64,000 bases of DNA, from positions 2,906,887 through 2,970,886 of the forward strand of contig NZ_CP031310.1 of NCBI RefSeq assembly GCF_004799665.1. The letters are read 5' to 3'. Positions within the stretch are counted from its first letter, which is position 1, and the number at the start of each line of letters is the position of its first letter. The notes below the pieces were generated by a model. It was not told where the DNA came from and ran no database searches. It worked only from the letters and a program-made list of their open reading frames with translations. Positions 41,411 through 50,281 of this stretch are shown piece after piece. Source of the DNA: Halapricum salinum. GTDB taxonomy: Archaea > Halobacteriota > Halobacteria > Halobacteriales > Haloarculaceae. Position numbers and translations under genes: made by a program.

Positions 41411-43156
41411 TCAGAGGTCGCTCGACTCGACCGGCGCGTACCGGACGATGGCGTCGAAGTGGTCGTCGGCAGGCGTCTCGCCGCTGGTGATTCCCCTATC
41501 GGTCTCGAACCGCTCGCGGACGAACGACCGGGCGACGAGCGCCATCCGGCCGTCGTGACCCTCGTCGAGTCGCGACTGGGCGGCCTCCAGCAGGTGCGTC
41601 CCGGCGACGACGTCGAACACGAGGTCCGCGAGGCGCTTGGCTTCGTACTGGGCTTCGCGCCGCTCGGCTGTGGCGAGATGTGCGAGTGCCGTCTGCAGAT
41701 CGGCGAACGCGCTCTCGACGGTACCGGCAGTCGGAAGCAACGCCTCACGCTCGATCTCGTTCAGGCGCGTTCGGACGTGCGGGAGGAGCGCCTCGTGAGC
41801 GTCCTCCCGATCGAGCGCCCTGAGGACATCCAGCGAGAGAATGTTCGAGGTCCCCTCCCAGATCGGCAGGACCTGGGCGTCTCGGAGCATGCGCTCGGTG
41901 ACGAATCCCTCGACGTAGCCGTTTCCTCCCAGGACCTCGCAGGCATACGACGCCGTCTCGACGGCCTGTCGGGCCGTGCGATACTTCGCAATCGGCGTCA
42001 GCAAGCGCACCAGTTGGTAGGCTCGCCGTTGCTCGTCGCTGCCGTCGGGCGCTGCTCGCCGGTCGTCGAGCGCCCCGGCGGCGGCGAAGACGAACGCGAT
42101 GGCGGCCTCGTGATCGACGGCCATCTCGATCAGATCCCGACGCATGAGCGGGTACTGGTCGATCGTTTCGCCGAAGGCTTCCCTGTTGGCGGCGTGGATC
42201 TTGCTCTCCAGCAGGCAGCGACCGACGATCCCGATCGAGGCGAAGGCGTTGTGGAGGCGCTCGAGATTGAGCATCTCGGTCATGTATTTGAACCCGCGTT
42301 CGGGTTCGCCGACGAGATACCCCGTCGCGCCCTCGAAGACCACCTCGCCCGTGGGGACGCTGATCGTCCCGAGTTTGTCCTTCAGGCGGCGATAGGTCTG
42401 ATCGTTGAGCGAGTCGTCGTCGAGCGTGTGCGGAACCAGAAAGAGCGAGAGTCCGCTGGTCCCCTTGGGTGCGTCGGGACGGCGAGCCAGCGCGAGCGTG
42501 CCCTGGGCGTCGATGTTCGAGCAGAACCACTTCTCGCCGGAGAGTCGATACGTGCCGTCGTCGGCCTGTTCGGCGACGGTTTCGTTCGCGCCGACGTCAC
42601 TGCCACCTTGCTTTTCGGTGAGGAACATCGCGCCTTCGATCACGTTCTCGTAGTCCCGGGCAGTGAGGCCGTGGAAGTACGAGTCGAGATCACCATCGTC
42701 GAACCGATCGAGGACGAGTGCGACGCCACCGGTCATCGCAACGGGACAGGCAAAGCCCGGGTCGGCGTACGACAGCAGGCCGTTCATCAGGAGATGATGG
42801 GTGAGTCCGAGACGCTCGTTCCGGTCGGGCGGTGGCCGAAAGGAGTCGGCGACGATCCCGTGTTCGTAGGCCAGCCGTTCGTTCTCGAACTGTTTCGGGT
42901 GGTACTCGACGTCGTTGGCCCGGTCGCCGTGTCTGTCGTAGGTGTGCAGTTGCGGGCCGTGGCGGTCGATCACGTCGGCGTTGTCGGCGATCGTGGTCCC
43001 GACGATCTCGCCCCACTCGTCCAGACGCCCCCGTGCCCACTCGAAGTCCGCGTCGGAGTACGTGCGTTCGGCCGCGAACCTGAGCGAGCGATCCAGTCGC
43101 CAGTAGTTGCACTCCCGAGCGGCCTCGAACTGACTGTAGTCGATCGGTGTCTCCAT
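41411..43156 (-). CDS. AidB-like acyl-CoA dehydrogenase
   Basis: The 581-aa flavoprotein of the acyl-CoA dehydrogenase superfamily. Its N-terminal extension and LTEKQGGSDVGANET block are as in AidB/isovaleryl-CoA-like enzymes, with the FAD/substrate loops CSNIDAQGTLALARRPD and YACEVLGGNGYVEGF, and the catalytic region LPIWEGTSNILSLD. AidB binds DNA and protects from alkylation in bacteria; whether this relative does so or oxidises acyl-CoA is open. Start 43156 was chosen at METPIDYSQFEAARECNYW, the conserved AidB beginning. It is divergent from the MTH865 gene with a 191-bp A/T-rich control region. Confidence 0.88.
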   Translation of the reverse strand: METPIDYSQFEAARECNYWRLDRSLRFAAERTYSDADFEWARGRLDEWGEIVGTTIADNADVIDRHGPQLHTYDRHGDRANDVEYHPKQFENERLAYEHGIVADSFRPPPDRNERLGLTHHLLMNGLLSYADPGFACPVAMTGGVALVLDRFDDGDLDSYFHGLTARDYENVIEGAMFLTEKQGGSDVGANETVAEQADDGTYRLSGEKWFCSNIDAQGTLALARRPDAPKGTSGLSLFLVPHTLDDDSLNDQTYRRLKDKLGTISVPTGEVVFEGATGYLVGEPERGFKYMTEMLNLERLHNAFASIGIVGRCLLESKIHAANREAFGETIDQYPLMRRDLIEMAVDHEAAIAFVFAAAGALDDRRAAPDGSDEQRRAYQLVRLLTPIAKYRTARQAVETASYACEVLGGNGYVEGFVTERMLRDAQVLPIWEGTSNILSLDVLRALDREDAHEALLPHVRTRLNEIEREALLPTAGTVESAFADLQTALAHLATAERREAQYEAKRLADLVFDVVAGTHLLEAAQSRLDEGHDGRMALVARSFVRERFETDRGITSGETPADDHFDAIVRYAPVESSDL

Positions 43157-43347
43157 CGGTAGACGTGTCCTGTGATATCTGTTGACAGGCCGGCCTCGAT
43201 AATAAACGCTCGCCAAGATGACACAGCCGGAATCGCAAGACGTGATTTAAACAGCTGAAAACAAAACTATCGTTCAAACACCCAACAACAGGTAAGTTTC
43301 TAAACGCGAATAGTTTTTTAGGGTGGTATCCGAACGTATGTGACGTC

Positions 43348-43599
43348 ATGGTAGACAAAGCCGACCTTCGCGAACAGTTCGAGGACGCGTTCGGTGGCGC
43401 AGACTATCCGATCTCGAGTCCGATGGACCTCGTGCCGGCGCTGCCCAACGGTCCGGGCACGAAGTTCGAGTCGGGCGAGTTCTCGATGACGGCGATGGAA
43501 CTGAACACGAAACTCGGGAGCGGCAACTTCCCCTACGAGGACGTCGAGTCGTTCGTCGACGACGTGATAGCCCAGCTCGAAGACCAGGACCTGATCTAA
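43348..43599 (+). CDS. MTH865-family small protein
   Basis: An 83-aa protein matching the MTH865-like family, an EF-hand-like helical fold from methanogens and haloarchaea. It has DLREQFEDAFGGADYPISSPMDLVPALPNGPGTKFESGEFSMTAME, then a helix ending DDVIAQLEDQDLI. Function unknown. It precedes the DtxR-type gene by 40 nt on the same strand. A T-rich run (TAGTTTTTTAGG) about 30 nt before the start is a probable TATA element. Confidence 0.88.
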   Translation: MVDKADLREQFEDAFGGADYPISSPMDLVPALPNGPGTKFESGEFSMTAMELNTKLGSGNFPYEDVESFVDDVIAQLEDQDLI

Positions 43600-43639
43600 C
43601 GACAGCCTTTATTTTACCGGTCCTCCGAATTCCGGGTAG

Positions 43640-44302
43640 ATGCTCAGCCCCGAGATGGAGGACTATCTGAAGACGATCTACGAGCACCAGCGCGAGACCG
43701 AGGGGCCAGTCTCCACGTCTGCGATCGCCGAGAGCATGGACGTGACGCCGCCGACGGCCACGAGCATGATGGAGAAGCTCGAAGACCGCGGCTTCGTCGA
43801 GCGCGAGAAGTACAAGGGCGTTCGACTTAGCGACGAAGGCCAGACCATCGCGATCGAGGTGATTCGCCACCACCGACTGCTCGAAACCTATCTGACCGAG
43901 AAACTGGGCTTCGACTGGGCGGAGGTCCACGACGAGGCCGACCGGCTCGAACACCACATCTCCGAGGAGTTCGAACGCCGCGTCGCCGCGAAGCTGGGCG
44001 AGCCGGATGTCGACCCGCACGGCGACCCTATCCCGAGCGACGCGCTCGAACCCGTCAACGAGGCCGCTGGTACAGTGCTGAGCGAGTGCGAGGAGGGAGA
44101 CGTCGTCGAGGTCAATCGTGTCAGAGACCGCGACCCGGACGAACTCGAATATCTGGACAAGGTCGGAATCGTCCCGGGGACGACGCTCACTGTCGTCGAG
44201 ATAGCCCCGATCGGGATGGTGGAGATCGAACTCGACGACGGCTCGACGGTCTCGTTACCCGAGCACGTCGCCGCGACGATCCGCGTGGTCGGGTCGTCCT
44301 GA
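43640..44302 (+). CDS. DtxR/MntR-family metal-dependent transcriptional regulator
   Basis: The 220-aa repressor has a winged helix (PEMEDYLKTIYEHQRETEGPVSTSAIAESM, recognition helix TPPTATSMMEKLEDRGFVERE). A dimerisation/metal domain follows with RHHRLLETYL, HDEADRLEHHISEEFE and DPHGDPIP. The C-terminal FeoA-like SH3 domain is about residues 145-217. Fe2+ or Mn2+ binding at the HH/E sites activates DNA binding in this family. It heads a block with DUF211, a VIT/CCC1-like transporter and CopA, fitting control of metal uptake and storage. TTTATTTTACC 25-33 nt before the ATG is a likely TATA box. Confidence 0.92.
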   Translation: MLSPEMEDYLKTIYEHQRETEGPVSTSAIAESMDVTPPTATSMMEKLEDRGFVEREKYKGVRLSDEGQTIAIEVIRHHRLLETYLTEKLGFDWAEVHDEADRLEHHISEEFERRVAAKLGEPDVDPHGDPIPSDALEPVNEAAGTVLSECEEGDVVEVNRVRDRDPDELEYLDKVGIVPGTTLTVVEIAPIGMVEIELDDGSTVSLPEHVAATIRVVGSS

Positions 44303-44334
44303 ACGCTTTTCAGGGAGAGGCGTGACCACGAAGT

Positions 44335-44622
44335 ATGGCACCGATTCGCCGCCTCGTCCTCGACGTGTTGAAACCCCACGAGCCATCGCTGACTGATCTG
44401 GGCCGCCGGATCGCCGACGTCGACGGCGTCCGCGGCTGTAACTGTGGACTCGTCGAGATCGACAAGAAAGTGATCAACGTCAAACTCACTGTCGAAGGCG
44501 ACGGCATCGACGAGGATGGGGTCGTCGAGGTGATCGAGAGCCACGGCGGGACGATCCACTCTGTCGACGAAGTCGCCACTGGCGAGGAACTGATCGAGGC
44601 CAGTCAGACGCCCCAGGACTGA
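44335..44622 (+). CDS. DUF211 protein
   Basis: The 95-aa protein has the ferredoxin-like DUF211 fold: IRRLVLDVLKPHEPSLTDLGRRIADVDGVRGCNCGLVEIDKKV, then VKLTVEGDGIDEDGVVEVIESHGGTIHSVDEVATGE. Archaeal members form rings that can bind metals, but their role is unsettled. Here it lies between the DtxR-type regulator and the VIT-like gene, 2 nt before the latter, so the pair is an operon and DUF211 is probably an accessory of the transporter. Confidence 0.9.
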   Translation: MAPIRRLVLDVLKPHEPSLTDLGRRIADVDGVRGCNCGLVEIDKKVINVKLTVEGDGIDEDGVVEVIESHGGTIHSVDEVATGEELIEASQTPQD

Positions 44623-44624
44623 TC

Positions 44625-45197
44625 ATGGGACTCATCGAGCGGTTGAAGACGACGCTGGCGGGCGATGACGCGATGTCCAGACGCTACTTCGTCTCCAACG
44701 GCTTCGACGGGACGCTGACCGGAATCGGCGTCGCCGTCGGCGCGTATCTCTCGGGCGTACCGACGGGACTGATCGCGATCAAGATCGGTCTCGGCGCAGC
44801 CGTCGGTCTCGGTACCTCCGGCGTCTGGAGCGTCTGGGAGATCGAGCGCGCCGAGCGCCGGATCGAACGCATGGAACTCGAAGAGCACATGCTCGAATCC
44901 CTCGACGGCACCTGGATCGCAGACCAGCACGTCGAGACCAGGCGGATCAACGCTGTGCTCAGCGGACTCGGGCCGATCATCGGCGTCCTCGTCCCGATGT
45001 CGGCGTATCTGCTGGAGGCGGCGTTCCTCACGATGCTGGAAGCGACGCTGCTGGCGATTGCCCTCGGCGTCGCGTTGCTGTTCGTCTTCGGGGCGTTCCT
45101 CGGTGATCTCTCCGAGCAACGCTGGTACGTCGCCGGATTACGAATGGGCGTGGCCGGAATCGTCGTCGCCGCGATCAACCTGCTGTTGCCTGGATAA
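44625..45197 (+). CDS. VIT1/CCC1-like membrane transporter
   Basis: A 190-aa membrane protein beginning with a short polar segment, then the block RRYFVSNGFDGTLTGIGVAVGAYLSG. This corresponds to the first helix of the vacuolar iron transporter VIT1/CCC1 family (consensus reg-ivGGNDGLvt). A charged helical insertion (WEIERAERRIERMELEEHMLE) follows and resembles the cytoplasmic metal-binding domain, and three further helices are present. Iron or manganese export would fit its place after DtxR and DUF211. The family call is good; the metal is inference. Confidence 0.8.
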   Translation: MGLIERLKTTLAGDDAMSRRYFVSNGFDGTLTGIGVAVGAYLSGVPTGLIAIKIGLGAAVGLGTSGVWSVWEIERAERRIERMELEEHMLESLDGTWIADQHVETRRINAVLSGLGPIIGVLVPMSAYLLEAAFLTMLEATLLAIALGVALLFVFGAFLGDLSEQRWYVAGLRMGVAGIVVAAINLLLPG

Positions 45198-45303
45198 CCA
45201 AAATCTGGTCCGGTTTCGAGTTTGGATTCGAAGATTTCTGTGGATGTCTACGAGGGGGTCAAAGGGACAAACCGCATGAACAGGGACCCCGTAGTATGAA
45301 GTA

Positions 45304-47871
45304 ATGAGTTCACGGACCACCCAACTGCAGCTAGAGGGGATGAGCTGTGCGAACTGCGCAGCGACGATCGAAGACGCCGTGGGCGACCTGAACGGCGTGT
45401 CCTCGGTGTCAGCCAACTACGCGACCGACGAGGGCACGGTCGAGTACGAACCCAACGTGGTCTCGCTCGGCCGGATCTTCGCTGCGATCGAGGACGCGGG
45501 CTACGAGGTGGCAAGCGAGACGGTGACGATCGCGATTACGGACATGTCCTGTGCGAACTGTGCGGAGACCAGTGAGTCGTCGCTCGAACGCACACCTGGT
45601 GTGGTCGAGGCCGACGTCAACTTCGCGACCGACGAGGCGCAGGTCCGGTACAACCCCGCAGACGTCGGGATGGCGGATCTCTACGAAGCGATCGAGAACG
45701 CCGGCTACACGCCGGTCCGGGAGGACGACGGTGACGAGGAACTATCGAGTCAGGAGCGCCAGGACATCGCGCGGACGGCGGAGATCCGCCACCAGCGCAA
45801 CCTCACACTGTTCGGGGCGGTACTGTCGCTGCCGTTGCTGCTCTTTATGGCCGACCACCTGTTCGAACTCGGTGTCGTCCCCGAGACAGTCGCGGGCGTC
45901 TCGGTCGGCTGGGTCGCGTTCGCGCTCGCGACGCCCGTGCAGGTCCTCCTCGGGCGGCAGTTCTACGAGAACTCCTACAACGCACTGGTGAACAACCGCA
46001 GGGCCAACATGGACGTCCTGATCGCGATGGGGTCGTCGACGGCCTACCTCTACTCCGTCGCCGTCCTCGTCGGGCTGATCGCCAGCGAGGGACTGTACTT
46101 CGACACTGCAGCGCTGATCCTGGTGTTCATCACGCTCGGGAACTACCTGGAGGCTCGCTCGAAGGGCCAGGCCAGCGACGCGCTCCGGGAGTTACTCGAA
46201 CTGGAGGCCGACACGGCGACGGTGGTTCGTGAGGACGGCTCGGAAGCAGAGATCCCCCTCGAAGACGTCGAGGTGGGCGACCGCCTGAAGGTCCGGCCGG
46301 GCGAGCAGATCCCGACCGACGGCGAGGTCGTCGACGGCGAGAGCGCGGTCGACGAGTCGATGGTCACCGGCGAGTCCGTCCCCGTCGAGAAGAGCGAGGG
46401 CGACGAAGTGATCGGCTCGACCATCAACGAGAACGGCGTGCTCGTCGTCGAGGCGACGAAGGTCGGCTCGGAGACGGCGATCCAGCAGATCGTCCAGCGC
46501 GTCAAGGAGGCCCAGTCGCGCCAGCCGGAGATCCAGAACGTCGCCGATCGGATCTCGGCGTACTTCGTACCCGCAGTGATCGTCAACGCGCTCCTGTGGG
46601 GGACGCTCTGGTACACCTTCCCCGAGACGCTGGGCGGGTTCGTCGACGCGCTCCCGCTCTGGGGACTCGTCGCCGGTGGGCCGACGATCCTGGGCGGGGC
46701 GATCCCGCTCTTCGAGTTCTCGGTGATCGTCTTCGCCTCGGCGGTCCTGATCGCCTGTCCGTGTGCCCTCGGGCTCGCGACGCCGGCGGCGACCATGGTC
46801 GGAACGTCGATCGGCGCGCGGAACGGCGTCCTGTTCAAGGGCGGGGACATCCTCGAACGCGTCCGCGACGTCGATACCGTCGTCTTCGACAAGACGGGGA
46901 CGCTGACCGAAGGCGAGATGCAGTTGACCGACGTGGTCGCGCTCCCGCAGGCCGACGGTGGGGAACTGGTAGCCGGCCACGAGGTCGACGAGTCGTTCGT
47001 ACTCGAAGTCGCCGCCAGCGCCGAGCGCGGCAGCGAACACCCGCTCGCGAAGGCGATCGTCGAAGGCGCACGCGAGCGCGGGATCGATCCCGAAGAACCC
47101 GACTCCTTCGAGAACGTGCCCGGCCACGGCGTGAGAGCGACGACCAGCGACGGCGAGGTGCTGGTCGGCAACCGAAAACTGCTCGAAGACGAGGGCGTCG
47201 ATCCTTCGCCCGCGGACGACGCGATGGAGCGCCTCGAATCGGAGGGCAAGACCGCGATGCTCGTCAGTCTGGACGGCGACCTGATCGGCGTGCTCGCCGA
47301 CGCCGACACCGTCAAAGAGAGCGCGAAGCAGGCCGTCTCGGATCTCCGGGCGCGGGGCGTCGACGTCTGGATGCTCACCGGCGACAACGAGCGGACGGCC
47401 CGCGCGGTCGCCGAGCAAGTGGGAATCGACCCCGAGAACGTGATGGCCGAAGTCTTGCCCGACGAGAAGGCCGACGCTGTCGAGGAGATCCAGGACGACG
47501 GATCCAGGGCGATGATGGTCGGCGACGGCGTCAACGACGCGCCCGCGCTGGCTGCCGCCTACGTCGGGACCGCCATCGGCAGCGGGACCGACGTGGCAAT
47601 CGAGGCCGCCGACGTCACGCTGATGCGCGACGACCCCGCGGACGTGCTCAAGTCGATCCGAATTTCGGAGGCCACCCTCCAGAAGATCAAGCAGAACCTC
47701 TTCTGGGCGCTGGGATACAACACCGTGATGATCCCGCTGGCGAGTCTTGGTCTGCTCCAGCCCGTGCTCGCGGCGGCCGCGATGGCCGCCTCTAGCGTCT
47801 CGGTGCTGACGAACAGTTTGCTGTTTCGCGGGTACGAACCCGACGAGGACTACTCGTTGCTAGGGCTGTAA
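45304..47871 (+). CDS. copA: Copper-exporting P1B-type ATPase
   Basis: Pumps Cu+ (or Ag+) out of the cytoplasm. The 855-aa protein has two N-terminal heavy-metal-associated domains, each with CANC (Cys15-Cys18 and Cys83-Cys86). About eight membrane helices include the CPC metal site in ACPCALGLATPAA. The actuator loop has MVTGES, the phosphorylation motif is DKTGTLTEGE, the P1B-specific HP motif is in SEHPLAK, and the hinge is GDGVNDAP. No separate copper chaperone or regulator gene is adjacent. A 106-bp gap with its own promoter separates it from the VIT-like gene. Confidence 0.95.
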   Translation: MSSRTTQLQLEGMSCANCAATIEDAVGDLNGVSSVSANYATDEGTVEYEPNVVSLGRIFAAIEDAGYEVASETVTIAITDMSCANCAETSESSLERTPGVVEADVNFATDEAQVRYNPADVGMADLYEAIENAGYTPVREDDGDEELSSQERQDIARTAEIRHQRNLTLFGAVLSLPLLLFMADHLFELGVVPETVAGVSVGWVAFALATPVQVLLGRQFYENSYNALVNNRRANMDVLIAMGSSTAYLYSVAVLVGLIASEGLYFDTAALILVFITLGNYLEARSKGQASDALRELLELEADTATVVREDGSEAEIPLEDVEVGDRLKVRPGEQIPTDGEVVDGESAVDESMVTGESVPVEKSEGDEVIGSTINENGVLVVEATKVGSETAIQQIVQRVKEAQSRQPEIQNVADRISAYFVPAVIVNALLWGTLWYTFPETLGGFVDALPLWGLVAGGPTILGGAIPLFEFSVIVFASAVLIACPCALGLATPAATMVGTSIGARNGVLFKGGDILERVRDVDTVVFDKTGTLTEGEMQLTDVVALPQADGGELVAGHEVDESFVLEVAASAERGSEHPLAKAIVEGARERGIDPEEPDSFENVPGHGVRATTSDGEVLVGNRKLLEDEGVDPSPADDAMERLESEGKTAMLVSLDGDLIGVLADADTVKESAKQAVSDLRARGVDVWMLTGDNERTARAVAEQVGIDPENVMAEVLPDEKADAVEEIQDDGSRAMMVGDGVNDAPALAAAYVGTAIGSGTDVAIEAADVTLMRDDPADVLKSIRISEATLQKIKQNLFWALGYNTVMIPLASLGLLQPVLAAAAMAASSVSVLTNSLLFRGYEPDEDYSLLGL

Positions 47872-48552
47872 CCGCTGCGCGGAACGTAGGGCCACCCCTC
47901 GGCGAGTCGACATCGCTTCGCGCGGTGGTGTCGTTAAAGCGGTAGCGGGTGAGGCGGTGGAACGGAACCGGTGGATCCCCCGGAGCCTGTCCAGAGCGTC
48001 CCCCAACGACCGTCGAGGCGTCCTCTGAGGAAATCGCGGTCCGTTCCGAGTCATGTCGTCGCTACCGGACCGAGTTCAGTGAATTTGCTTGTCAGAGGCG
48101 ATGTTCACCGAATCCGGCATCTGACGATAGGAGCATCTGCATGATAAGTTGTAACTATTTTAACGAGATTCGAACGTTTGAGGAACTGAGTGACAGCGCT
48201 TGCGGTGGCACGAGATCGATTGAGAATAGTCGTCATCTGGCAAGTGCGGGTCGCCACGACACTTCGAAGGCTACCGTCTCGGTAGCCCCAGCACGCGGAA
48301 CCAGTGAGGTTGGGACCATCCCTGAATCGCGTGCCATCTGGTACTCTGACTGCGTCCCTCTTAATGCTGTTGTGATTATTTGAGTTAACATCTAGAACAA
48401 ACGTCGCGTCTGGGGTACGACGGGGCGATCGAATACCGAAGAATTAGAATCCGAATAGAAACGAGTCTGGATAATCCAGCAGAAACCCATTTCCGTCTGC
48501 CAGAGAAACCTCTCATTGCTACTGGAGAATCCGGTAGCGAGGTTGGGACCCT
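47872..48552. other. 681-bp interval without a recognisable gene; possible decayed mobile-element tail
   Basis: No frame here looks like a convincing halophilic protein. A 144-codon plus-strand frame (47949-48383) exists but its composition is Ser/Arg/Cys rich. Around 48088-48127 a hairpin can form (GTCA..GATG with CATC..TGAC). From about 48100 on the DNA is visibly richer in A+T than the genes around it. The left part has phrases (for example NRWIPRSLSRASPNDRRG in one frame) that look like a remnant of a protein C-terminus, perhaps of a transposase, but I cannot identify one. The right end holds the TrmB gene's leader. Confidence 0.35.
48507..48544 (+). promoter_or_regulatory. Nested inverted repeat in the leader of the TrmB gene
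   Basis: GCTACTGGA (48518-48526) and TCCGGTAGC (48530-48538) form a 9-bp stem with one G-T pair around a 3-nt loop. It is enclosed by AACCTC (48507-48512) and GAGGTT (48539-48544). The structure ends 8 nt before the ATG at 48553. It may be an autoregulatory operator of the TrmB-type protein or a structured leader. The right arm belongs to a 12-nt sequence, GAGGTTGGGACC, that also occurs at 48306. Confidence 0.45.
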
Positions 48553-49374
48553 ATGCACGACCTATCAACAGATCCGCAGCCGGTCGAATTACTACAACAG
48601 CTCGGCTTGAAAGAGTACGAGGCGAAATCCTTCGTCGCGCTCTCGCGAGTCGAACATGGCACTGCGAAAGATATCAGTGACCTCTCTGAGGTTCCGCGAA
48701 CGCGCGTCTACGACGCAGTCCGCGTTCTGGAATCGAAAGGGCTCGTCGAAGTCCAACACTCGAGCCCACAGGTGTTTCGTGCTGTCCCAGTCGACGAGGC
48801 CGTCGAGACGCTCGAAGCCGAATACCGTGAGCGCTTCGAGTCACTCCGAACCGAGCTGAGAGGACTCGAGCCGGCAGACCACACTGACGGTGAGCAGATC
48901 GCCCACGAGGTCTGGTCACTCAGCGGGACAGCAGCCATCGCCAATCGAGTCACCGCGAGCATCGAAGCGGCGACCGACGAGATTCTGATGATCATCGGTA
49001 ACGAGGAAATCTTCACCGAGGAGCTGTCCGCAGCACTCGAACAGGCCCAGAAAAGCGGTGTCGAGATCATCCTCGGAGCGATTACTCCCGAACTGCAAAC
49101 GACGATTCGGTCTCGACTCCCGCAGGCCGAAGTCTTCGTGACGGGACTGGAGTGGTTGCGTGGGTTGCCCGAAGTCGAGGATACGACGGAGATCGGTCGT
49201 CTGCTCCTGATCGACCGATCGAAGATCCTCGTGAGCACGTACTACGAAAATCATGACGAGGCACCAGCGAGAGAGGTCGCTGTCTTCGGAACCGGGTTTC
49301 ACAACGGTGTCGTCACGATCGTGCGGCGGATCCTCGCTATCGGATTCTCCCAACAACCTCTCAGCGGAGAGTAG
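48553..49374 (+). CDS. TrmB-family transcriptional regulator
   Basis: The 273-aa protein has an N-terminal winged helix (LLQQLGLKEYEAKSFVALSRVEHGTAKDISDLSEVPRTRVYDAVRVLESKGLVEV), the TrmB signature. A helix (about 88-105) and a C-terminal effector domain of about 160 residues follow. Sugar-responsive TrmB proteins bind maltose or glucose in the C-terminal domain; this one is shorter and lacks a visible sugar-binding loop, so the ligand is open. It is neighboured by the sulfur cluster on one side and the copper ATPase on the other, in convergent orientation with the DsrE gene. Confidence 0.88.
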   Translation: MHDLSTDPQPVELLQQLGLKEYEAKSFVALSRVEHGTAKDISDLSEVPRTRVYDAVRVLESKGLVEVQHSSPQVFRAVPVDEAVETLEAEYRERFESLRTELRGLEPADHTDGEQIAHEVWSLSGTAAIANRVTASIEAATDEILMIIGNEEIFTEELSAALEQAQKSGVEIILGAITPELQTTIRSRLPQAEVFVTGLEWLRGLPEVEDTTEIGRLLLIDRSKILVSTYYENHDEAPAREVAVFGTGFHNGVVTIVRRILAIGFSQQPLSGE

Positions 49375-49442
49375 GGCTCGTCAACGGCGTATCCATCGGT
49401 TACACTCGCTCGCGGTGGGAGAGACGATGTCCGGAATGCCGG

Positions 49443-50024
49443 TCAGACCAGTAGCTGAATGTCTGCCTCGGCCATGTCCTGAATCGCCGTCGCCGCGCCG
49501 ACGCCGGTTCTGACGCCGTCGTAGAAGTCGTCCTCGTCGTAGTCCAGCAGGTCGATCGTCATCTGGCAGGCCTGGAATTCGACACCCATATCCAGCGAGG
49601 TTTCGATCAGTTCCTCGATGGTCGCGGTGTCGTTGCCGTCGATTTTCCGTTCCATCATCGAGGTCGTCACGCGGTCCATCCCCGGCAACGCGGCGACGAC
49701 GTTCGGGACGGGCATGTTCGGATTGCCGACCGAACTCAGTTTGAGGTTCTTCGAGTGCTCCTCGTGGAGGATATCGAGTCCCCAGAAGGTGTGAAAGACC
49801 GTCACGTCGTACCCGAACGCGGCGGCCGTGCTCGCGAGGATCAACGGCGGGTAGGCCATGTCGAGGGTGCCTTTCGTCGCGATGATGGACATCTTCTGTC
49901 CGTCGTCGCCCGTCTCGGCTTCGACGTCGCTCAACCGCGATTCGAGTTCCTCGACGCGGGCTTGCAGTTCCGCACGCGACAGCTGTTCCGTCTCGTCCTC
50001 GACAGGCGGTGTATCAGTACTCAT
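49443..50024 (-). CDS. DsrE/DrsH-family sulfur carrier protein
   Basis: A 193-aa protein with an N-terminal coiled coil (about 13-37, LSRAELQARVEELESRLSDVE). The DsrE-like domain follows: MSIIATKGTLDMAYPPLILASTAAAFGYDVTVFHTFWG, ending with VEFQACQMTIDLL, whose Cys153 is the persulfide-carrying position. DsrE3-type proteins hand sulfur to TusA. The tusA gene lies just 2 nt upstream on the same strand, so the two form an operon. The start at MSTDTPPVEDE leaves a 2-nt gap to tusA; a longer start would overlap it. Confidence 0.9.
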   Translation of the reverse strand: MSTDTPPVEDETEQLSRAELQARVEELESRLSDVEAETGDDGQKMSIIATKGTLDMAYPPLILASTAAAFGYDVTVFHTFWGLDILHEEHSKNLKLSSVGNPNMPVPNVVAALPGMDRVTTSMMERKIDGNDTATIEELIETSLDMGVEFQACQMTIDLLDYDEDDFYDGVRTGVGAATAIQDMAEADIQLLV

Positions 50025-50026
50025 CG

Positions 50027-50281
50027 TCACTCGACGCGGACGTAGTGAGTGTAGACCGTCTCGCCGTCCATCTCGGTCTGGTCCTGTTCGAGTAGCGCGA
50101 CGCCGTCGGTCGAGTCGGCCCAGCCACCGAGGTCGCTCTCGCTCCCGGGATCGGTCGCCAGCACCTCCAGCACGTCGCCGCTCTCGAGGTCGTCGACCGA
50201 CTGCTTGGTCTTGACGACCGGCATCGGGCAGTTCTGTCCGCGCACGTCCAGCGTCTCAGTCGTTGTGAACTCCTGTGTCAT
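50027..50281 (-). CDS. tusA: TusA-family sulfurtransferase
   Basis: The 84-aa sulfur carrier has the SirA/TusA motif GQNCPMPVVKTK with the active Cys18. The fold ends VYTHYVRVE. TusA accepts sulfane sulfur as a persulfide and passes it on. In bacteria a TusA-like protein (TsuB) works with the YeeE-type transporter TsuA in thiosulfate uptake. Here the YeeE pair starts about 370 nt away in the other direction, so tusA-dsrE and the yeeE genes share one divergent control region. Confidence 0.93.
   Translation of the reverse strand: MTQEFTTTETLDVRGQNCPMPVVKTKQSVDDLESGDVLEVLATDPGSESDLGGWADSTDGVALLEQDQTEMDGETVYTHYVRVE

Noticed and set aside
47949-48383. 144-codon frame after copA as a gene
   Set aside because: Ser/Arg/Cys-rich composition unlike the acidic proteins around it, no motif and no promoter; kept only as an unassigned interval.
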